Of a stretch of 64,000 nt of DNA, positions 1-9,232 are shown one piece after another; within the stretch, counting starts at the first letter, position 1, and the number at the start of each line of letters is the position of its first letter. The notes beneath the pieces are model-generated. The model did not search any database. It was not told the DNA's origin and saw only the letters and a program-made list of their open reading frames with translations. Origin of the DNA: Lachnospira sp. (GTDB taxonomy: Bacteria; Bacillota; Clostridia; Lachnospirales; Lachnospiraceae); NCBI GenBank assembly GCA_015057605.1, contig SVDX01000010.1, positions 1 to 64,000 on the forward strand, written 5' to 3'. A program made the translations under genes and the position numbers.

Positions 1-90
1 GTTGACCGTTCTTTGAATTCTTTTGAATTTTCAGGTTCGTCTTAGTATTTAATTATCAAGGTTGGGCTGCCCTTCTTTTTTGCGACAGCT
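1..90 (-). other. leader resembling an rRNA-operon leader (minus strand)
   Basis: No open frame of note lies here. On the minus strand the stretch follows a consensus promoter at 96-124 and runs out of the window. Its A-rich text, with repeated GAAAATTC/GAATTCAAAG-like pieces, resembles leaders upstream of 16S rRNA in related Clostridia. The rRNA gene would lie left of position 1. This is inference from resemblance and promoter strength; no mature rRNA sequence is visible. A highly expressed tRNA or protein leader is the alternative. Confidence 0.35.
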
Positions 91-95
91 ATGTT

Positions 96-124
96 AGTAT
101 ATAACACCAAAAATGATTTGTCAA
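96..124 (-). promoter_or_regulatory. consensus sigma-A promoter reading out of the window
   Basis: On the minus strand TTGACA (119-124) and TATACT (96-101) are separated by exactly 17 bp. This is close to a perfect housekeeping promoter. It drives the leader at 1-90 and whatever gene lies to the left of the window. Confidence 0.75.
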
Positions 125-190
125 CACTATTTTACAATTTTTTTAACTTTTTTCTTAATCACTCTTATGAGCCTTATTCTTATGACATTA

Positions 191-227
191 AACAAAGATA
201 GCCCATTAAAAATGGGCTATCTTTGTT
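191..227 (-). terminator. intrinsic terminator after the lipoprotein gene
   Basis: A perfect 17-bp stem (AACAAAGATAGCCCATT with its complement) closes on a 3-nt loop. It overlaps the stop codon of the lipoprotein gene. The symmetry could stop transcription on both strands. Confidence 0.75.
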
Positions 228-972
228 ATCTAATATTGATAATCAATCTTTCTTCTCCTGAATAACAACACAATTCAATTTTATTAATATTATCAGCAAT
301 TGCTTCATCTGTTTGGAATGCCATTATAGTTGTAATTGTTTGTCCTGCAGTGAGAGTTTTATCTCTGCTGTTTAGCAATTCCAAATTAAGTCCTGTTGCC
401 ATTCGCATTACATGTGTTTTTCCATCATTTAATATAAGCTTATATGATGTATCAACATCCTTTGTATTAACAACAATTGTATTGTTAGATGTATTCTTTA
501 ATTCAAACTCAAGTACTATTAGTTTCTTACCGTCCGATGCTTCTGTACTAACTATGCCATTACTTTCCATATACACCTTTGTAATTACAACATTTGTATT
601 CTTTATCGAAACATTTGTAAGTCCTAATGTTTTTTCAAAAGTATCACCCAATTCACCACCAGCCGATGTTGTAGGCTCTTGCGTAGAACCACTAGTTGGT
701 TCTTCGGTAGGATTATCAACACCTGGTTGTGTAGGCTTTTGCGTCGGAGTCTCTGTCGGCTTTTGTGTGGAACCTTGTGTTGGTCCTTCTGTAGCGCCTT
801 GTGTTGATTGCTCCTGCGTCGTCTTCTCTGGTATATATTCCTTATCTTCTAAAACATTAGCTATATATTCTGCAACAAGATTCATATCTGACTGACTTCT
901 GTTAATATCATCATAACATCCGGTAATCAAAACAGTACTCAATAACAATCCCAGCACCATTATCCTCTTCAT
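226..972 (-). CDS. lipoprotein with Thr/Pro/Gln-rich linker and DUF4352-like domain
   Basis: Start chosen at MKRIMVLG because GGAGGT lies 7 nt upstream; a start five codons earlier has no such site. Residues 1-20 form a lipoprotein signal ending in the lipobox LITGC. A low-complexity linker of TQ(K/E/G)PT-type repeats (about residues 50-105) reaches across the wall. The C-terminal ~140 residues look like an Ig-like DUF4352 domain (hydrophobic alternation, VLEFELKN). The gene is last in an apparent operon behind the response regulator and histidine kinase, so it may be an accessory or output of that system. Its ligand is unknown. The linker composition matches that of the surface protein at 19900-21833. 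Confidence 0.8.
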   Translation of the reverse strand: MKRIMVLGLLLSTVLITGCYDDINRSQSDMNLVAEYIANVLEDKEYIPEKTTQEQSTQGATEGPTQGSTQKPTETPTQKPTQPGVDNPTEEPTSGSTQEPTTSAGGELGDTFEKTLGLTNVSIKNTNVVITKVYMESNGIVSTEASDGKKLIVLEFELKNTSNNTIVVNTKDVDTSYKLILNDGKTHVMRMATGLNLELLNSRDKTLTAGQTITTIMAFQTDEAIADNINKIELCCYSGEERLIINIR

Positions 973-1011
973 GTCCGTTACCTCCATTACTATATAACAT
1001 ATATTATAACA

Positions 1012-2505
1012 TTATTCTTTTGTACTATCAAGTTCAAACCAGAATTCCACACCATTATCAGCATTTTCAACGCCGTAACACTTATTATGGGCATCCATAA
1101 TTGCTTTTACAATAGATAACCCAATTCCGTTACCACCATATTCCCTTGTTCTTGCTTTATCCACTTTGTAAAACTTTTCCCAAATATGTTCTATATCTTC
1201 TTGTGGTATAGAGTCACCTGTATTAAATATGCTAACTCTAATTATATCATTTTCATTTGTCATTCTAATTTGTATACGTTTTTCATATTTACAATGATTA
1301 ATTGCATTTGAAAGGTAATTTGTAATTACCTCTTCTATCATAAATTCATCTGCCCAGCAATACGTACCATCTATCAAGTCCAGTTCTATCTGTATCTCAT
1401 TGTTTTCTATACGTAGTTCGTTGGCAGCTACAATTGATTTTATCAATGTCGTTAAGTTGAAATGCTCTATCGTAATTGGTTCTGAGCTTGATTCAATTTG
1501 ATTGAGTGTAAGAAGCTTTTTAACCATACTATTCATTTTGTTAGCTTCATCAATTATAACGTCGCAGTAGTATTCCATACTTTCTGCATCGTCAAATACA
1601 TTTTCCTTGACACCCTCTGCATAGCCTTGTATAAGTGCAATTGGAGTTTTTAGCTCATGCGAAACATTATCCAAAAAATTTCTTCGCATCTGGTCAATCT
1701 TTTCTTTATTTTCAATATCCTTTTGTAACTGTAAATTTGCACTCTTCAAATCCGAAATGTTCTTTTCTAATTTTGTTGAAAGCATATTCATCGTATTTCC
1801 CAAAAGACCTATCTCACCATTGTCATCACCTGTATATTTCTTTGTAAAATTCATTTTAGACATCTCTACAGCTATATTGGACAAATCTGATATCGGCTTT
1901 GAGATTTTTTTAGCAAATATATAGGTACTTGCTATATTGAAAATCAATGCCAAAACTCCAATAGTTATAATAAATCTGTTGGATATTTTAACATTTTCTT
2001 TTATACTTTGTATTGGAAGACGCATCAATACTGAATTATTGTCCTCAAGATATCCGAATATTTCAAGATATTCTGCATCCATACTTTTATCATAGGTTCT
2101 TTGAAGCTTATAATCATCTGTTTTTGTTATAATACGTGCATTTTCATCGACAGCGCCTATTGTATCTAACATAAGTCGCTTTTTTAGTTTTTCCGTATCA
2201 TCCACAGATGCATATAATGCACCCCAGTCAGAACCCAATATAACCATAGAAATGTTTGTCGGAGCACAAATCTGTTCCAATCTGACTTCACATTCATCCA
2301 TATCTATGGTTCCTTCTTCATATTGTTCAATTAATTTATTAATGTTTTCATACGCGCTAATAAGTGCCTGTTGTTTATCATATAAATAATATTTTTCAAG
2401 TAATGCAACATTTAAAATACATATCGCTAACACGGTAAATGTTGTAATAAGCGCAAAAACTAAGGTCATCTTAAAACGCATTGAATGTTTAATTTTTTTA
2501 GCCAT
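1012..2505 (-). CDS. HAMP-domain sensor histidine kinase
   Basis: Membrane kinase of 497 residues. TM helices lie at about residues 13-36 and 177-198 and bracket an extracellular sensor of ~140 residues. A HAMP segment follows (about 199-250), then the dimerisation helix with the phospho-acceptor His283 in SHELKTP. The ATPase domain has an N box (NYLSNAINH), a G1 box (NTGDSIP) and a G2 box (GGNGIGLSI). It sits 20 nt downstream of its OmpR-type regulator and shares its transcript. The stimulus is not evident; the adjacent lipoprotein hints at an envelope signal. Confidence 0.93.
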   Translation of the reverse strand: MAKKIKHSMRFKMTLVFALITTFTVLAICILNVALLEKYYLYDKQQALISAYENINKLIEQYEEGTIDMDECEVRLEQICAPTNISMVILGSDWGALYASVDDTEKLKKRLMLDTIGAVDENARIITKTDDYKLQRTYDKSMDAEYLEIFGYLEDNNSVLMRLPIQSIKENVKISNRFIITIGVLALIFNIASTYIFAKKISKPISDLSNIAVEMSKMNFTKKYTGDDNGEIGLLGNTMNMLSTKLEKNISDLKSANLQLQKDIENKEKIDQMRRNFLDNVSHELKTPIALIQGYAEGVKENVFDDAESMEYYCDVIIDEANKMNSMVKKLLTLNQIESSSEPITIEHFNLTTLIKSIVAANELRIENNEIQIELDLIDGTYCWADEFMIEEVITNYLSNAINHCKYEKRIQIRMTNENDIIRVSIFNTGDSIPQEDIEHIWEKFYKVDKARTREYGGNGIGLSIVKAIMDAHNKCYGVENADNGVEFWFELDSTKE

Positions 2506-2525
2506 ATTGTCCTCGTATTTTAAAT

Positions 2526-3203
2526 TTATGCCTCAAGTTTGTAGCCCATGCCCCAGATAGTCTTTATCATATCGCCTTTTGCGCCCATTTTGTTTCTGAT
2601 TTTTTTAACATGAGTATCAATTGTTCTTGCATCACCAAAGTAATCATAATTCCATACGTTATTGAGTATCTTTTCTCTTGAAAGTGCTATACCCTTATTT
2701 TCAACAAAATACAATAGCAACTCAAACTCTTTAAAGCTTAAATCAACATTTTTACCATCTATAGTTACAATTCTTGCAGCCTTATCAATTACTATACCAG
2801 AAAGTTCAATTATATCATCCATATCCATATGACTGGTTCTTCTTAAAATAGCATCAACTCTGGCTGTTAATATTTTAGGGCTAAATGGTTTCGTAATATA
2901 TTCGTCAACGCCTAATTCAAAGCCAAGCAATTCATCCTTTTCATCAGACTTTGCTGTAAGCATAATAACTGGTACCTTTGAGTTCTTTCGTATCTCTTTT
3001 AAGGTTTGAAATCCATCCATCCTTGGCATCATAACATCCATAATAATCAAAACAATATCCTTGTTTGCATAAAACTCATCAATTGCTTCTTCGCCGTCCT
3101 CTGCCTCTATAACATTAAAATCCTTTTTAAGCAAAAAATCCTTAACAAGCTTTCGCATTCTCGCTTCATCATCTACAACAAGTATTGTTCCTCTATCTAA
3201 CAT
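2526..3203 (-). CDS. OmpR/PhoB-family response regulator
   Basis: 225 residues. The receiver domain holds the acidic pair D11/D12, phospho-acceptor Asp56 (IIMDVMMP) and the conserved Lys of ITKPFSP. A winged-helix DNA-binding domain follows from about residue 130 to the end, with the typical RTIDTHVKKIRNKMG segment. A TAGGAG site precedes the ATG. It is the first gene of the regulator-kinase-lipoprotein operon. Confidence 0.95.
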   Translation of the reverse strand: MLDRGTILVVDDEARMRKLVKDFLLKKDFNVIEAEDGEEAIDEFYANKDIVLIIMDVMMPRMDGFQTLKEIRKNSKVPVIMLTAKSDEKDELLGFELGVDEYITKPFSPKILTARVDAILRRTSHMDMDDIIELSGIVIDKAARIVTIDGKNVDLSFKEFELLLYFVENKGIALSREKILNNVWNYDYFGDARTIDTHVKKIRNKMGAKGDMIKTIWGMGYKLEA

Positions 3204-3269
3204 ATAATCGCTCCTATTCTCTTTTAGACATCGTCTGATATGATACCTATATAATATCAGCTATGTATG

Positions 3270-3821
3270 TTAATTTTGTGAATTCTTACTACTTGCTTCT
3301 AATTCTTTTTGAAGCTTATTTAAATCATTTTCTTTATCTTTAAGTTCCTCTGCCCAGCCTGCATATTTGTTTTGAAGTTTAACTTCATAATCTAAAATTG
3401 TAGGACTGGTAGTTGTAGATGCTATGTATATCATAACAATTATAATTATAGCCATAACAGCATTTATTATAAGTGATGTTATAAATGGAGCTTTAAAGCG
3501 TGAATCTTTCTTATCTTCTGTTGTCTCCTTAGACTTCTCAACACTTACACTATAAGTAATTGGAAGCATATCCTCTTCCACCACACCACTTCTATATAAC
3601 CTTCCCTGTAGCTCACGCAAATAGCTTATACCAACCGGCGTTTTAAATACATTTTCTTCAATAAGTTTATTGTACATACTAAGCAATTTGTCGGAATTAT
3701 CATGCTTTACCTTTTCTTTAATGTACTTAACGCTTTCTACTTCCTTTTGCGCAGCTGTCGCTTCTTTCTTTGTAGCAAATTCAAACCCATCAACTATAAA
3801 TTTTTCTTTAGCTTCCATCAT
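3270..3821 (-). CDS. single-pass membrane protein of unknown function
   Basis: Start chosen at MMEAKEKF, 5 nt after GGAGG. About 184 residues: a charged cytoplasmic N-terminal half (KATAAQKEVESVKYIKEK, coiled-coil-like), one TM helix at about residues 118-140 (FITSLIINAVMAIIIIVMIY), and a C-terminal tail predicted to be coiled coil (KDKENDLNKLQKELEAS). I do not recognise a named family. It lies between the two-component operon and tmRNA. Confidence 0.7.
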   Translation of the reverse strand: MMEAKEKFIVDGFEFATKKEATAAQKEVESVKYIKEKVKHDNSDKLLSMYNKLIEENVFKTPVGISYLRELQGRLYRSGVVEEDMLPITYSVSVEKSKETTEDKKDSRFKAPFITSLIINAVMAIIIIVMIYIASTTTSPTILDYEVKLQNKYAGWAEELKDKENDLNKLQKELEASSKNSQN

Positions 3822-3876
3822 ACCTACCTCCATTTTCAAAAAATGCAAACCTTCCTACTTATATTTTACCAAAAAA

Positions 3877-3914
3877 CAAAAGGCAAGTAAAGAAAATCCT
3901 TACTTACCTTTTAG
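3877..3914 (-). terminator. ssrA: ssrA terminator
   Basis: On the minus strand AAAAGGTAAGTAAGG pairs with the CTTTACTTGCCTTTT arm. A T-rich run (TTTTGTTTTTT) follows directly. It lies 3 nt beyond the tmRNA discriminator base. Confidence 0.75.
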
Positions 3915-3916
3915 CG

Positions 3917-4271
3917 TGGACCTGAGGGGAATTGAACCCCTGTCCGAAGCCTCTTCCATTCAAGCTTCTCCTATCACAGTCTGTGTATTATGCCTTGCGG
4001 CCATTCCCTTAGTAAGTCGCCCAAAGACAGGCTACAAACCTTAGTAGCTTCATAAAATCTTTTATCTCCTCAAAGCTTTGGAAACAAAGTGCCTCGCAAG
4101 TTCGACGCCGAACTCTTAAGCAGCGAGTGACTTAAGGTCGACGGCTGCCACTAGGCAGCGTACGCTAAATTTTCGTTTGCGTTTATTTTTAATTTCCGGA
4201 TTGATGACGCAGTCCCGGACTGCGGATAGCTTCTCAAACTTCTAAAACCCCGTCGAAACCAGTACAAGCCC
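3917..4271 (-). ncRNA. ssrA: tmRNA (ssrA)
   Basis: The 5' half GGGCTTG pairs with the 3' CAGGTCC to form the 7-bp acceptor stem, with discriminator A at 3917. The T arm AGGGG-TTCAATT-CCCCT and the TTTCGACGGGG 5' segment are diagnostic. The tag reading frame at 4151-4180 begins with resume codon GCA and reads ANENLAYAA then TAG. With the Ala carried by the tmRNA, the tag is AANENLAYAA. The 3' CCA is not encoded (the genome reads CGC), so it must be added by nucleotidyltransferase. The gene lies just downstream of smpB, its protein partner. Confidence 0.96.
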
Positions 4272-4316
4272 TTATTTACACCTTTACAATAATACAATTT
4301 ATTTTTATTGTCAATA

Positions 4317-4784
4317 TTAATAAAGGTTTTTCACCTTGAAATCCTTCTCGGCTTCACGACGCTGATCCTTCTTAGCAATATCTTCTCGCTTATCATAAAG
4401 CTTTTTACCACGTGCTAAGCCTACCTTAACCTTTACAAGACTTCCTTTAAAGTATACCTGTAATGGCACTAAAGTATACCCTTTTTGAGCAACTTTTCCA
4501 GAAATCTTATTAATTTCAGCCTGATGTAGTAATAGCTTTTTAACTCGCAAAGGATCCTTGTTGAAAATATTTCCCTTTTCATAAGGACTGATATGCATAT
4601 TATATACATATACTTCGCCATTTTCTATTCTTATAAATGATTCCTTTACACTGCATTTGCCCATACGAAGCGATTTTACCTCAGTACCATGCAAAGCAAC
4701 TCCAGCCTCGTATTCTTCTTCAATAAAGAAATCAAAATAAGCCTTTTTATTATTTGCTATAAGCTTAATATTTGCCTTTTCCAT
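4317..4784 (-). CDS. smpB: SsrA-binding protein SmpB
   Basis: 155 residues, the normal SmpB length. It binds tmRNA and places it in stalled ribosomes for trans-translation. Family signatures are visible: the N-terminal [37 protein letters not shown], and a basic C-terminal tail ([16 protein letters not shown]) that enters the mRNA channel. It begins 2 nt after the rnr stop, so it is cotranscribed, and ssrA follows 45 nt beyond its stop. Confidence 0.98.
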   Translation of the reverse strand: MEKANIKLIANNKKAYFDFFIEEEYEAGVALHGTEVKSLRMGKCSVKESFIRIENGEVYVYNMHISPYEKGNIFNKDPLRVKKLLLHQAEINKISGKVAQKGYTLVPLQVYFKGSLVKVKVGLARGKKLYDKREDIAKKDQRREAEKDFKVKNLY

Positions 4785-4786
4785 CT

Positions 4787-6916
4787 TTATTCCTCTACTA
4801 TTTCAAAATCTATCGTTCTAAGCATTTTATCGGCTCTTACAACCTCTACCTTAAGCTTCTGGCCTAAGAGATATTTGCGATTTGTCATTTCTCCTACCAT
4901 TTCGTAATGTTCATCATCATAGTGGAAATAATCACCTTTAAGGCTTGTAATACGCACCATACCTTCAATTGTGTTAGGTAACTCAACATATATTCCCCAG
5001 GCTGTCAAACCAGAAATCACACCGTCGTATACTTCTCCGATACGCTTTGACATATATTCAACCTTTTTAAGCTTATCTGTCTCTCTTTCAGCCTCTTCTG
5101 CTCTTCTTTCAGTTCTGCTTGAGCTTCCTGCAATTTCAGGAAGTATATTGGAATAATGAGTTTTTCTCTTATCATCTAATTTTGCATTAAGATTCTCTTT
5201 AATTATTCTATGAATCTGTAAATCTGGATATCTTCTTATCGGTGATGTGAAATGTGAATAATACTTAGAGGATAAGCCAAAATGCCCTGTTGCCTCCGTA
5301 GTGTATTGCGCTCTTTTCATTGAACGAAGTGTAAGTCTGCTAATAAGAGCTTCTTGCGGACTTCCTTCAATCTTAGTGATAAGCTTTTGAATCTCCTTTG
5401 GATGTATCTCGTCATTTGTCACGCGAAGAGTATAACCAAAATTGTTAATAAATAAAGCTAATTTGCTAATTTTCTCTGTATCCGGATTATCATGTGTTCT
5501 GTATAAAAATGGTATTTCCTGCCAGAAATAATCTTCTGAAACAGTTTCATTTGCAGCAATCATAAAATCTTCAATAATCTTAGTCGCTACATTTCTGTCA
5601 TAAGGTTTAATCTCAATAGGCTCGCCCTTTTCGTTAAGAATTATCTTACTTTCCGGAAAATCAAAGTCTATAGAACCACGTGCATATCTTTTCTCACGTA
5701 AAATAGCAGCAAGCTCTTGCATATTGCAAAGCATTTCCACAAAGCCGTCATATTCCTTAATAGCATCCTCATCCTTGTCCTCAAGAACCGCCTTAACCTT
5801 AGCATATGACATTCTCTTATCTACATTTATAAGAGTTTCTGCAATCCTATGGTCAATAACATTTCCCTTTAAATCAATGTCCATAATACAGCTTAAAGCC
5901 AATCTGTCAACACTTTCATTTAAAGAACAAATACCATTTGACAATTTGTGTGGAAGCATAGGAATCACACGGTCCACAAGATACACACTTGTACCGCGTT
6001 TAACAGCCTCCTTATCAAGAAGCGAGCGTTCTTTTACATAATGAGTAACATCCGCTATATGAACGCCTAAGGTGTAGCTATCTTCATTCTTAGTAATTGT
6101 AATCGCATCATCTAAATCCTTAGCATCCTCGCCATCAATGGTTACTGTCTGCCAGTCTCTTATGTCCATTCTGCCTATCTTTTCTTCAGGCAGTACTTCA
6201 TCCGGAATTGCATCTAAGGATTGCATAAGCTCCTTAGAAAACTCCATAGGAATATCATATGCCCTAACAATTGAAAGTATATCCGTTCCAGGATCATTCA
6301 AATGTCCGATTATCTCAACTACCTTACCCTCAGGGCTCTTTCCATTTGAGCTGTATTTTGTAAGTTTTACAACTACCTTATGCCCTGTTACGGCGCCCAT
6401 AGAATCTTCTTCTCTAACAAATATATCATCAGGCATCTTAGAATTATCAGGCACTACAAAGCCAAAGCTTTTTGACTTTTGATAAGTTCCAACAACTGTT
6501 TCAATTCCATGGCTTAGTACTCTTAAAATCTTACCTTCACATTTTCTATCGCCACTTTTTCCTGAAGTTATAATAACCTCAACCGTATCCATATGAAATG
6601 CACCATTTACTGAAGATTCTGGTATAAATATATCTTCACTTTGACCTTCAACTCTTACAAAGCCATAGCCTCTTTGAGTAGTCTCAAATACTCCAACAAC
6701 TTTTTCATCACGAGCGATAGAATATTTACCTTTTTTAGAAACAGAAATCTTGCCCTCATATACCAATTCATCCAAAACAGCCTGCAACTGCTCACGATTT
6801 TCTCTTGGCACCTGTAACAAAATTGCAAGCTCTTTTACCTTCATAGGCACATATTGCTTATCGTTAAATAATTCTAACAACATATTCTTTCTATATTCTG
6901 TTTTATTATTTTCCAT
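4787..6916 (-). CDS. rnr: ribonuclease R (3'-5' exoribonuclease)
   Basis: Start chosen at [10 protein letters not shown], which follows GGGAGG; upstream in-frame ATGs lie inside a terminator hairpin. 709 residues. An N-terminal winged-helix/cold-shock region comes first (about 1-210, with GYGFVRVEG and [11 protein letters not shown]-binding patches). The RNB catalytic domain (about 240-570) carries the metal-binding Asp cluster in [14 protein letters not shown]-terminal S1 domain follows ([18 protein letters not shown]). It degrades structured RNA and, with SmpB/tmRNA, the faulty mRNAs released by trans-translation; the operon reflects this. Confidence 0.97.
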   Translation of the reverse strand: MENNKTEYRKNMLLELFNDKQYVPMKVKELAILLQVPRENREQLQAVLDELVYEGKISVSKKGKYSIARDEKVVGVFETTQRGYGFVRVEGQSEDIFIPESSVNGAFHMDTVEVIITSGKSGDRKCEGKILRVLSHGIETVVGTYQKSKSFGFVVPDNSKMPDDIFVREEDSMGAVTGHKVVVKLTKYSSNGKSPEGKVVEIIGHLNDPGTDILSIVRAYDIPMEFSKELMQSLDAIPDEVLPEEKIGRMDIRDWQTVTIDGEDAKDLDDAITITKNEDSYTLGVHIADVTHYVKERSLLDKEAVKRGTSVYLVDRVIPMLPHKLSNGICSLNESVDRLALSCIMDIDLKGNVIDHRIAETLINVDKRMSYAKVKAVLEDKDEDAIKEYDGFVEMLCNMQELAAILREKRYARGSIDFDFPESKIILNEKGEPIEIKPYDRNVATKIIEDFMIAANETVSEDYFWQEIPFLYRTHDNPDTEKISKLALFINNFGYTLRVTNDEIHPKEIQKLITKIEGSPQEALISRLTLRSMKRAQYTTEATGHFGLSSKYYSHFTSPIRRYPDLQIHRIIKENLNAKLDDKRKTHYSNILPEIAGSSSRTERRAEEAERETDKLKKVEYMSKRIGEVYDGVISGLTAWGIYVELPNTIEGMVRITSLKGDYFHYDDEHYEMVGEMTNRKYLLGQKLKVEVVRADKMLRTIDFEIVEE

Positions 6917-6937
6917 ATTCTGCCTCCCTATACAAAT

Positions 6938-6971
6938 CAAAAAGTGTTGCATGCAAATCACACGCAACACT
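6938..6971 (-). terminator. terminator or attenuator between secG and rnr
   Basis: On the minus strand AGTGTTGC pairs with GCAACACT across a 13-nt loop and runs into TTTTT. It lies between the secG stop and the rnr ribosome-binding site, so it probably lowers read-through from secG rather than fully ending the transcript. Confidence 0.6.
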
Positions 6972-6979
6972 CATATCAT

Positions 6980-7216
6980 CTAAAAATTAATATTCAAAAC
7001 CGCTGCAAGAATAATAAATGTAACAGCAAGAACCTTTGTTATCTTTTCAAGTGTTCCTTCCATAGAACGACCCTTGTTCTTTCCCCAATATGTCTCAGCC
7101 ATACCGTTAATAGCGCCTAAGCCTTCTGATTTACTTTCCTGCAATAATACTATAAGTGTCAATGCTATACATACTAAAACAAAAACTATTGTTAATACTG
7201 TTCTTAAAATTTCCAC
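6980..7216 (-). CDS. secG: preprotein translocase subunit SecG
   Basis: 78 residues with two TM helices (about 5-25 and 55-75) around a short loop containing the family signature LLQESKSEGLGAI. It starts with GTG behind AGGAGGT. It is the accessory subunit of the SecYEG channel. Upstream of rnr-smpB, the gene order secG-rnr-smpB-ssrA is the one usual in Firmicutes. Confidence 0.95.
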   Translation of the reverse strand: MEILRTVLTIVFVLVCIALTLIVLLQESKSEGLGAINGMAETYWGKNKGRSMEGTLEKITKVLAVTFIILAAVLNINF

Positions 7217-7281
7217 GATTACACCTCCTAATCACACGTGTTTTATTGTAACACATCATTAACGATGTTTCAAGTTGTTTT

Positions 7282-8823
7282 TTATCTTTTTACAAGTAAC
7301 GATGAACCTGTCATCTCAACTGGTTTTTCCATACCCATCATTTCAATTAATGTAGGAACGATATCAGCAAGTCTGCCACCTTCCTTTAAGGTATATGCTT
7401 CATCATAATTTACAAGTATAAATGGTACTGGATTAGTTGTATGAGCTGTAAAACTTTCTTTTGTTTCATAATCAACTAACTGTTCTGCATTACCATGGTC
7501 AGCACAGATAAACATCTGACCATTTACCTCCATAAGTGCATCATATGCCTTACCAACACACTCATCAACTGCTTCAACAGCCTTAATTGCTGCATCCTGA
7601 ACACCTGTATGTCCAACCATATCAGGGTTAGCAAAGTTAATAATAATTACATCATATTTATCAGACTTAATTGCTTCAACTAATCTGTCACAAACCTCAT
7701 ATGCGCTCATCTCTGGCTGTAAATCATAAGTTGCAACCTTTGGTGAGTTAACTAAAATTCTATCTTCGCCTTCATTTGGCTTTTCTACACCGCCGTTAAA
7801 GAAAAATGTAACGTGTGCGTATTTTTCTGTTTCAGCAATTCTTGCCTGTTTTAAATTATTAGCTGCTAAGAATTCACCAAATGTATTAGTAATTGATACC
7901 TTTTCAAATGCAACAATCTTATTAGGAATTGTAACATCATATTCTGTAAAGCAAACGTATACAAGATTCATTCTATTGCCTCTATCAAAGCCGTCAAATT
8001 CATCTGCACAAATTGCTCTTGTGATTTCTCTTGCTCTATCTGGTCTAAAGTTAAAGAAAATAACTGAATCATTCTCACTAATCTTTGCTAATGGTGCTCC
8101 ATTTTCACAAATAACTGTTGGAACAACAAATTCATCTGTCTTTCCATCTTCATATGAATCAGCAATAGCCTTAACTGCATCTTCTGCAAAGTTACCTTCG
8201 CCCTTAACCATAGCCTTAAATGCTAATTCAACTCTATCCCATCTGTTATCTCTATCCATTACATAGTATCTACCCATAACAGATGCTACTTTACCAACAC
8301 CAATTTCATTCATCTTGTCAACTAATTCTGCAACAAACTGCTTACCTGATGAAGGTGCTGTATCTCTTCCGTCAAGGAAACAATGTACATATACCTTTGA
8401 AAGGCCCTGTCTTTTAGCAAGCTCTAACAAACCATATAAATGTGTATTGTGGCTATGAACACCACCATCAGACACTAAACCATACATGTGTAAAGCTGAA
8501 TCATTCTTCTTACAATTCTCAACCGCTTGTAAAAATGCTTTATTTTCAAAGAAATCACCATCTTCAATTTCCTTTGTTATTCTTGTCAATTCCTGATAAA
8601 TTATACGACCAGCGCCAATATTTAAGTGACCAACTTCTGAATTACCCATCTGACCCTCTGGAAGACCAACTGCCATACCCGAAGCATATCCCTTAACATA
8701 TGGATACTTTTCCTTTAACATATCCATAACTGGAGTCTTAGCATTAACAACGCAGTTGCCTTCAATTTTATCATTAATTCCATAACCATCTAATATCATT
8801 AAAACTGTTGGTTTTTTGCTCAT
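7282..8823 (-). CDS. gpmI: 2,3-bisphosphoglycerate-independent phosphoglycerate mutase
   Basis: Start chosen at MSKKPTVL behind GGAGG. 513 residues, the standard length. It interconverts 3- and 2-phosphoglycerate with Mn2+. Asp12 (LDGYG) and the catalytic Ser62 (GNSEVGHLNIGAGR) are present, together with the late metal-ligand motif ADHGNAEQ. Although near gap-pgk-tpiA, it is separated from them by fucO, a small lipoprotein gene and terminators, so it is a separate unit. Confidence 0.97.
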   Translation of the reverse strand: MSKKPTVLMILDGYGINDKIEGNCVVNAKTPVMDMLKEKYPYVKGYASGMAVGLPEGQMGNSEVGHLNIGAGRIIYQELTRITKEIEDGDFFENKAFLQAVENCKKNDSALHMYGLVSDGGVHSHNTHLYGLLELAKRQGLSKVYVHCFLDGRDTAPSSGKQFVAELVDKMNEIGVGKVASVMGRYYVMDRDNRWDRVELAFKAMVKGEGNFAEDAVKAIADSYEDGKTDEFVVPTVICENGAPLAKISENDSVIFFNFRPDRAREITRAICADEFDGFDRGNRMNLVYVCFTEYDVTIPNKIVAFEKVSITNTFGEFLAANNLKQARIAETEKYAHVTFFFNGGVEKPNEGEDRILVNSPKVATYDLQPEMSAYEVCDRLVEAIKSDKYDVIIINFANPDMVGHTGVQDAAIKAVEAVDECVGKAYDALMEVNGQMFICADHGNAEQLVDYETKESFTAHTTNPVPFILVNYDEAYTLKEGGRLADIVPTLIEMMGMEKPVEMTGSSLLVKR

Positions 8824-8890
8824 ATTTTCCTCCAAAATATATAATGTTTAATAATCCAGTTAAGTATTATAGCATACGAATAAAAATAAA

Positions 8891-8922
8891 ACAAGTCACA
8901 GTATATAAATTCTGTGACTTGT
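8891..8922 (-). terminator. terminator after the small lipoprotein gene
   Basis: ACAAGTCACA pairs with TGTGACTTGT. On the minus strand the hairpin is followed by TTTTATTTTTA, a clear intrinsic terminator just past the stop at 8931. Confidence 0.75.
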
Positions 8923-8930
8923 CATTAAGT

Positions 8931-9122
8931 CTATTGCAAAGAATCTAAAATAGCAGCACATTTTTCGCAAGCATTAAACTCCGTACCCATTAATGTCTCT
9001 ACTTTTTGGCACTTTGCCATCTCTCCACAATAATCACACTTTGTCTTTTTAGCACATGCCACACAAGACATAAGCATTGTAATTATCATCATAATAACAA
9101 AAGATAACTTGACCTTCTTCAT
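8931..9122 (-). CDS. small lipoprotein with zinc-ribbon-like cysteine pairs
   Basis: 63 residues behind a good site (GGAGG, 7 nt from ATG). A lipoprotein or secretion signal (MKKVKLSFVIMMIITMLMS) leads to a cysteine that could be lipidated (MSCVAC). The mature part has CDYC and CEKC pairs, as in a miniature metal-binding ribbon. It has its own terminator and lies alone between fucO and gpmI. Function unknown; metal binding is inferred from the two CxxC pairs only. Confidence 0.7.
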   Translation of the reverse strand: MKKVKLSFVIMMIITMLMSCVACAKKTKCDYCGEMAKCQKVETLMGTEFNACEKCAAILDSLQ

Positions 9123-9193
9123 TAGTATACCTCCATATTAATAATATAATTCTTTTATATTTTAATATAACAAATGTATTTTGTCTATAACCT

Positions 9194-9227
9194 AAAAGAG
9201 AGAACCGCTTACGCAATTCTCTCTTTT
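9194..9227 (-). terminator. terminator after fucO
   Basis: AAAAGAGAGAA pairs with TTCTCTCTTTT around a 12-nt loop immediately downstream of the fucO stop. The T run is short on the minus strand and longer on the plus strand, so it may work in both directions. Confidence 0.6.
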
Positions 9228-9232
9228 TATTT

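Noticed and set aside
350..895. Plus-strand 181-codon frame opposite the lipoprotein gene
   Set aside because: It mirrors the TQ-PT linker repeats of the real gene; there is no ribosome-binding site and no recognisable domain.
3670..4044. Plus-strand 124-codon frame across the tmRNA 3' end
   Set aside because: It overlaps tmRNA and the membrane-protein gene on the other strand; the apparent PLSEASSIQ text is tmRNA T-arm sequence read as protein.
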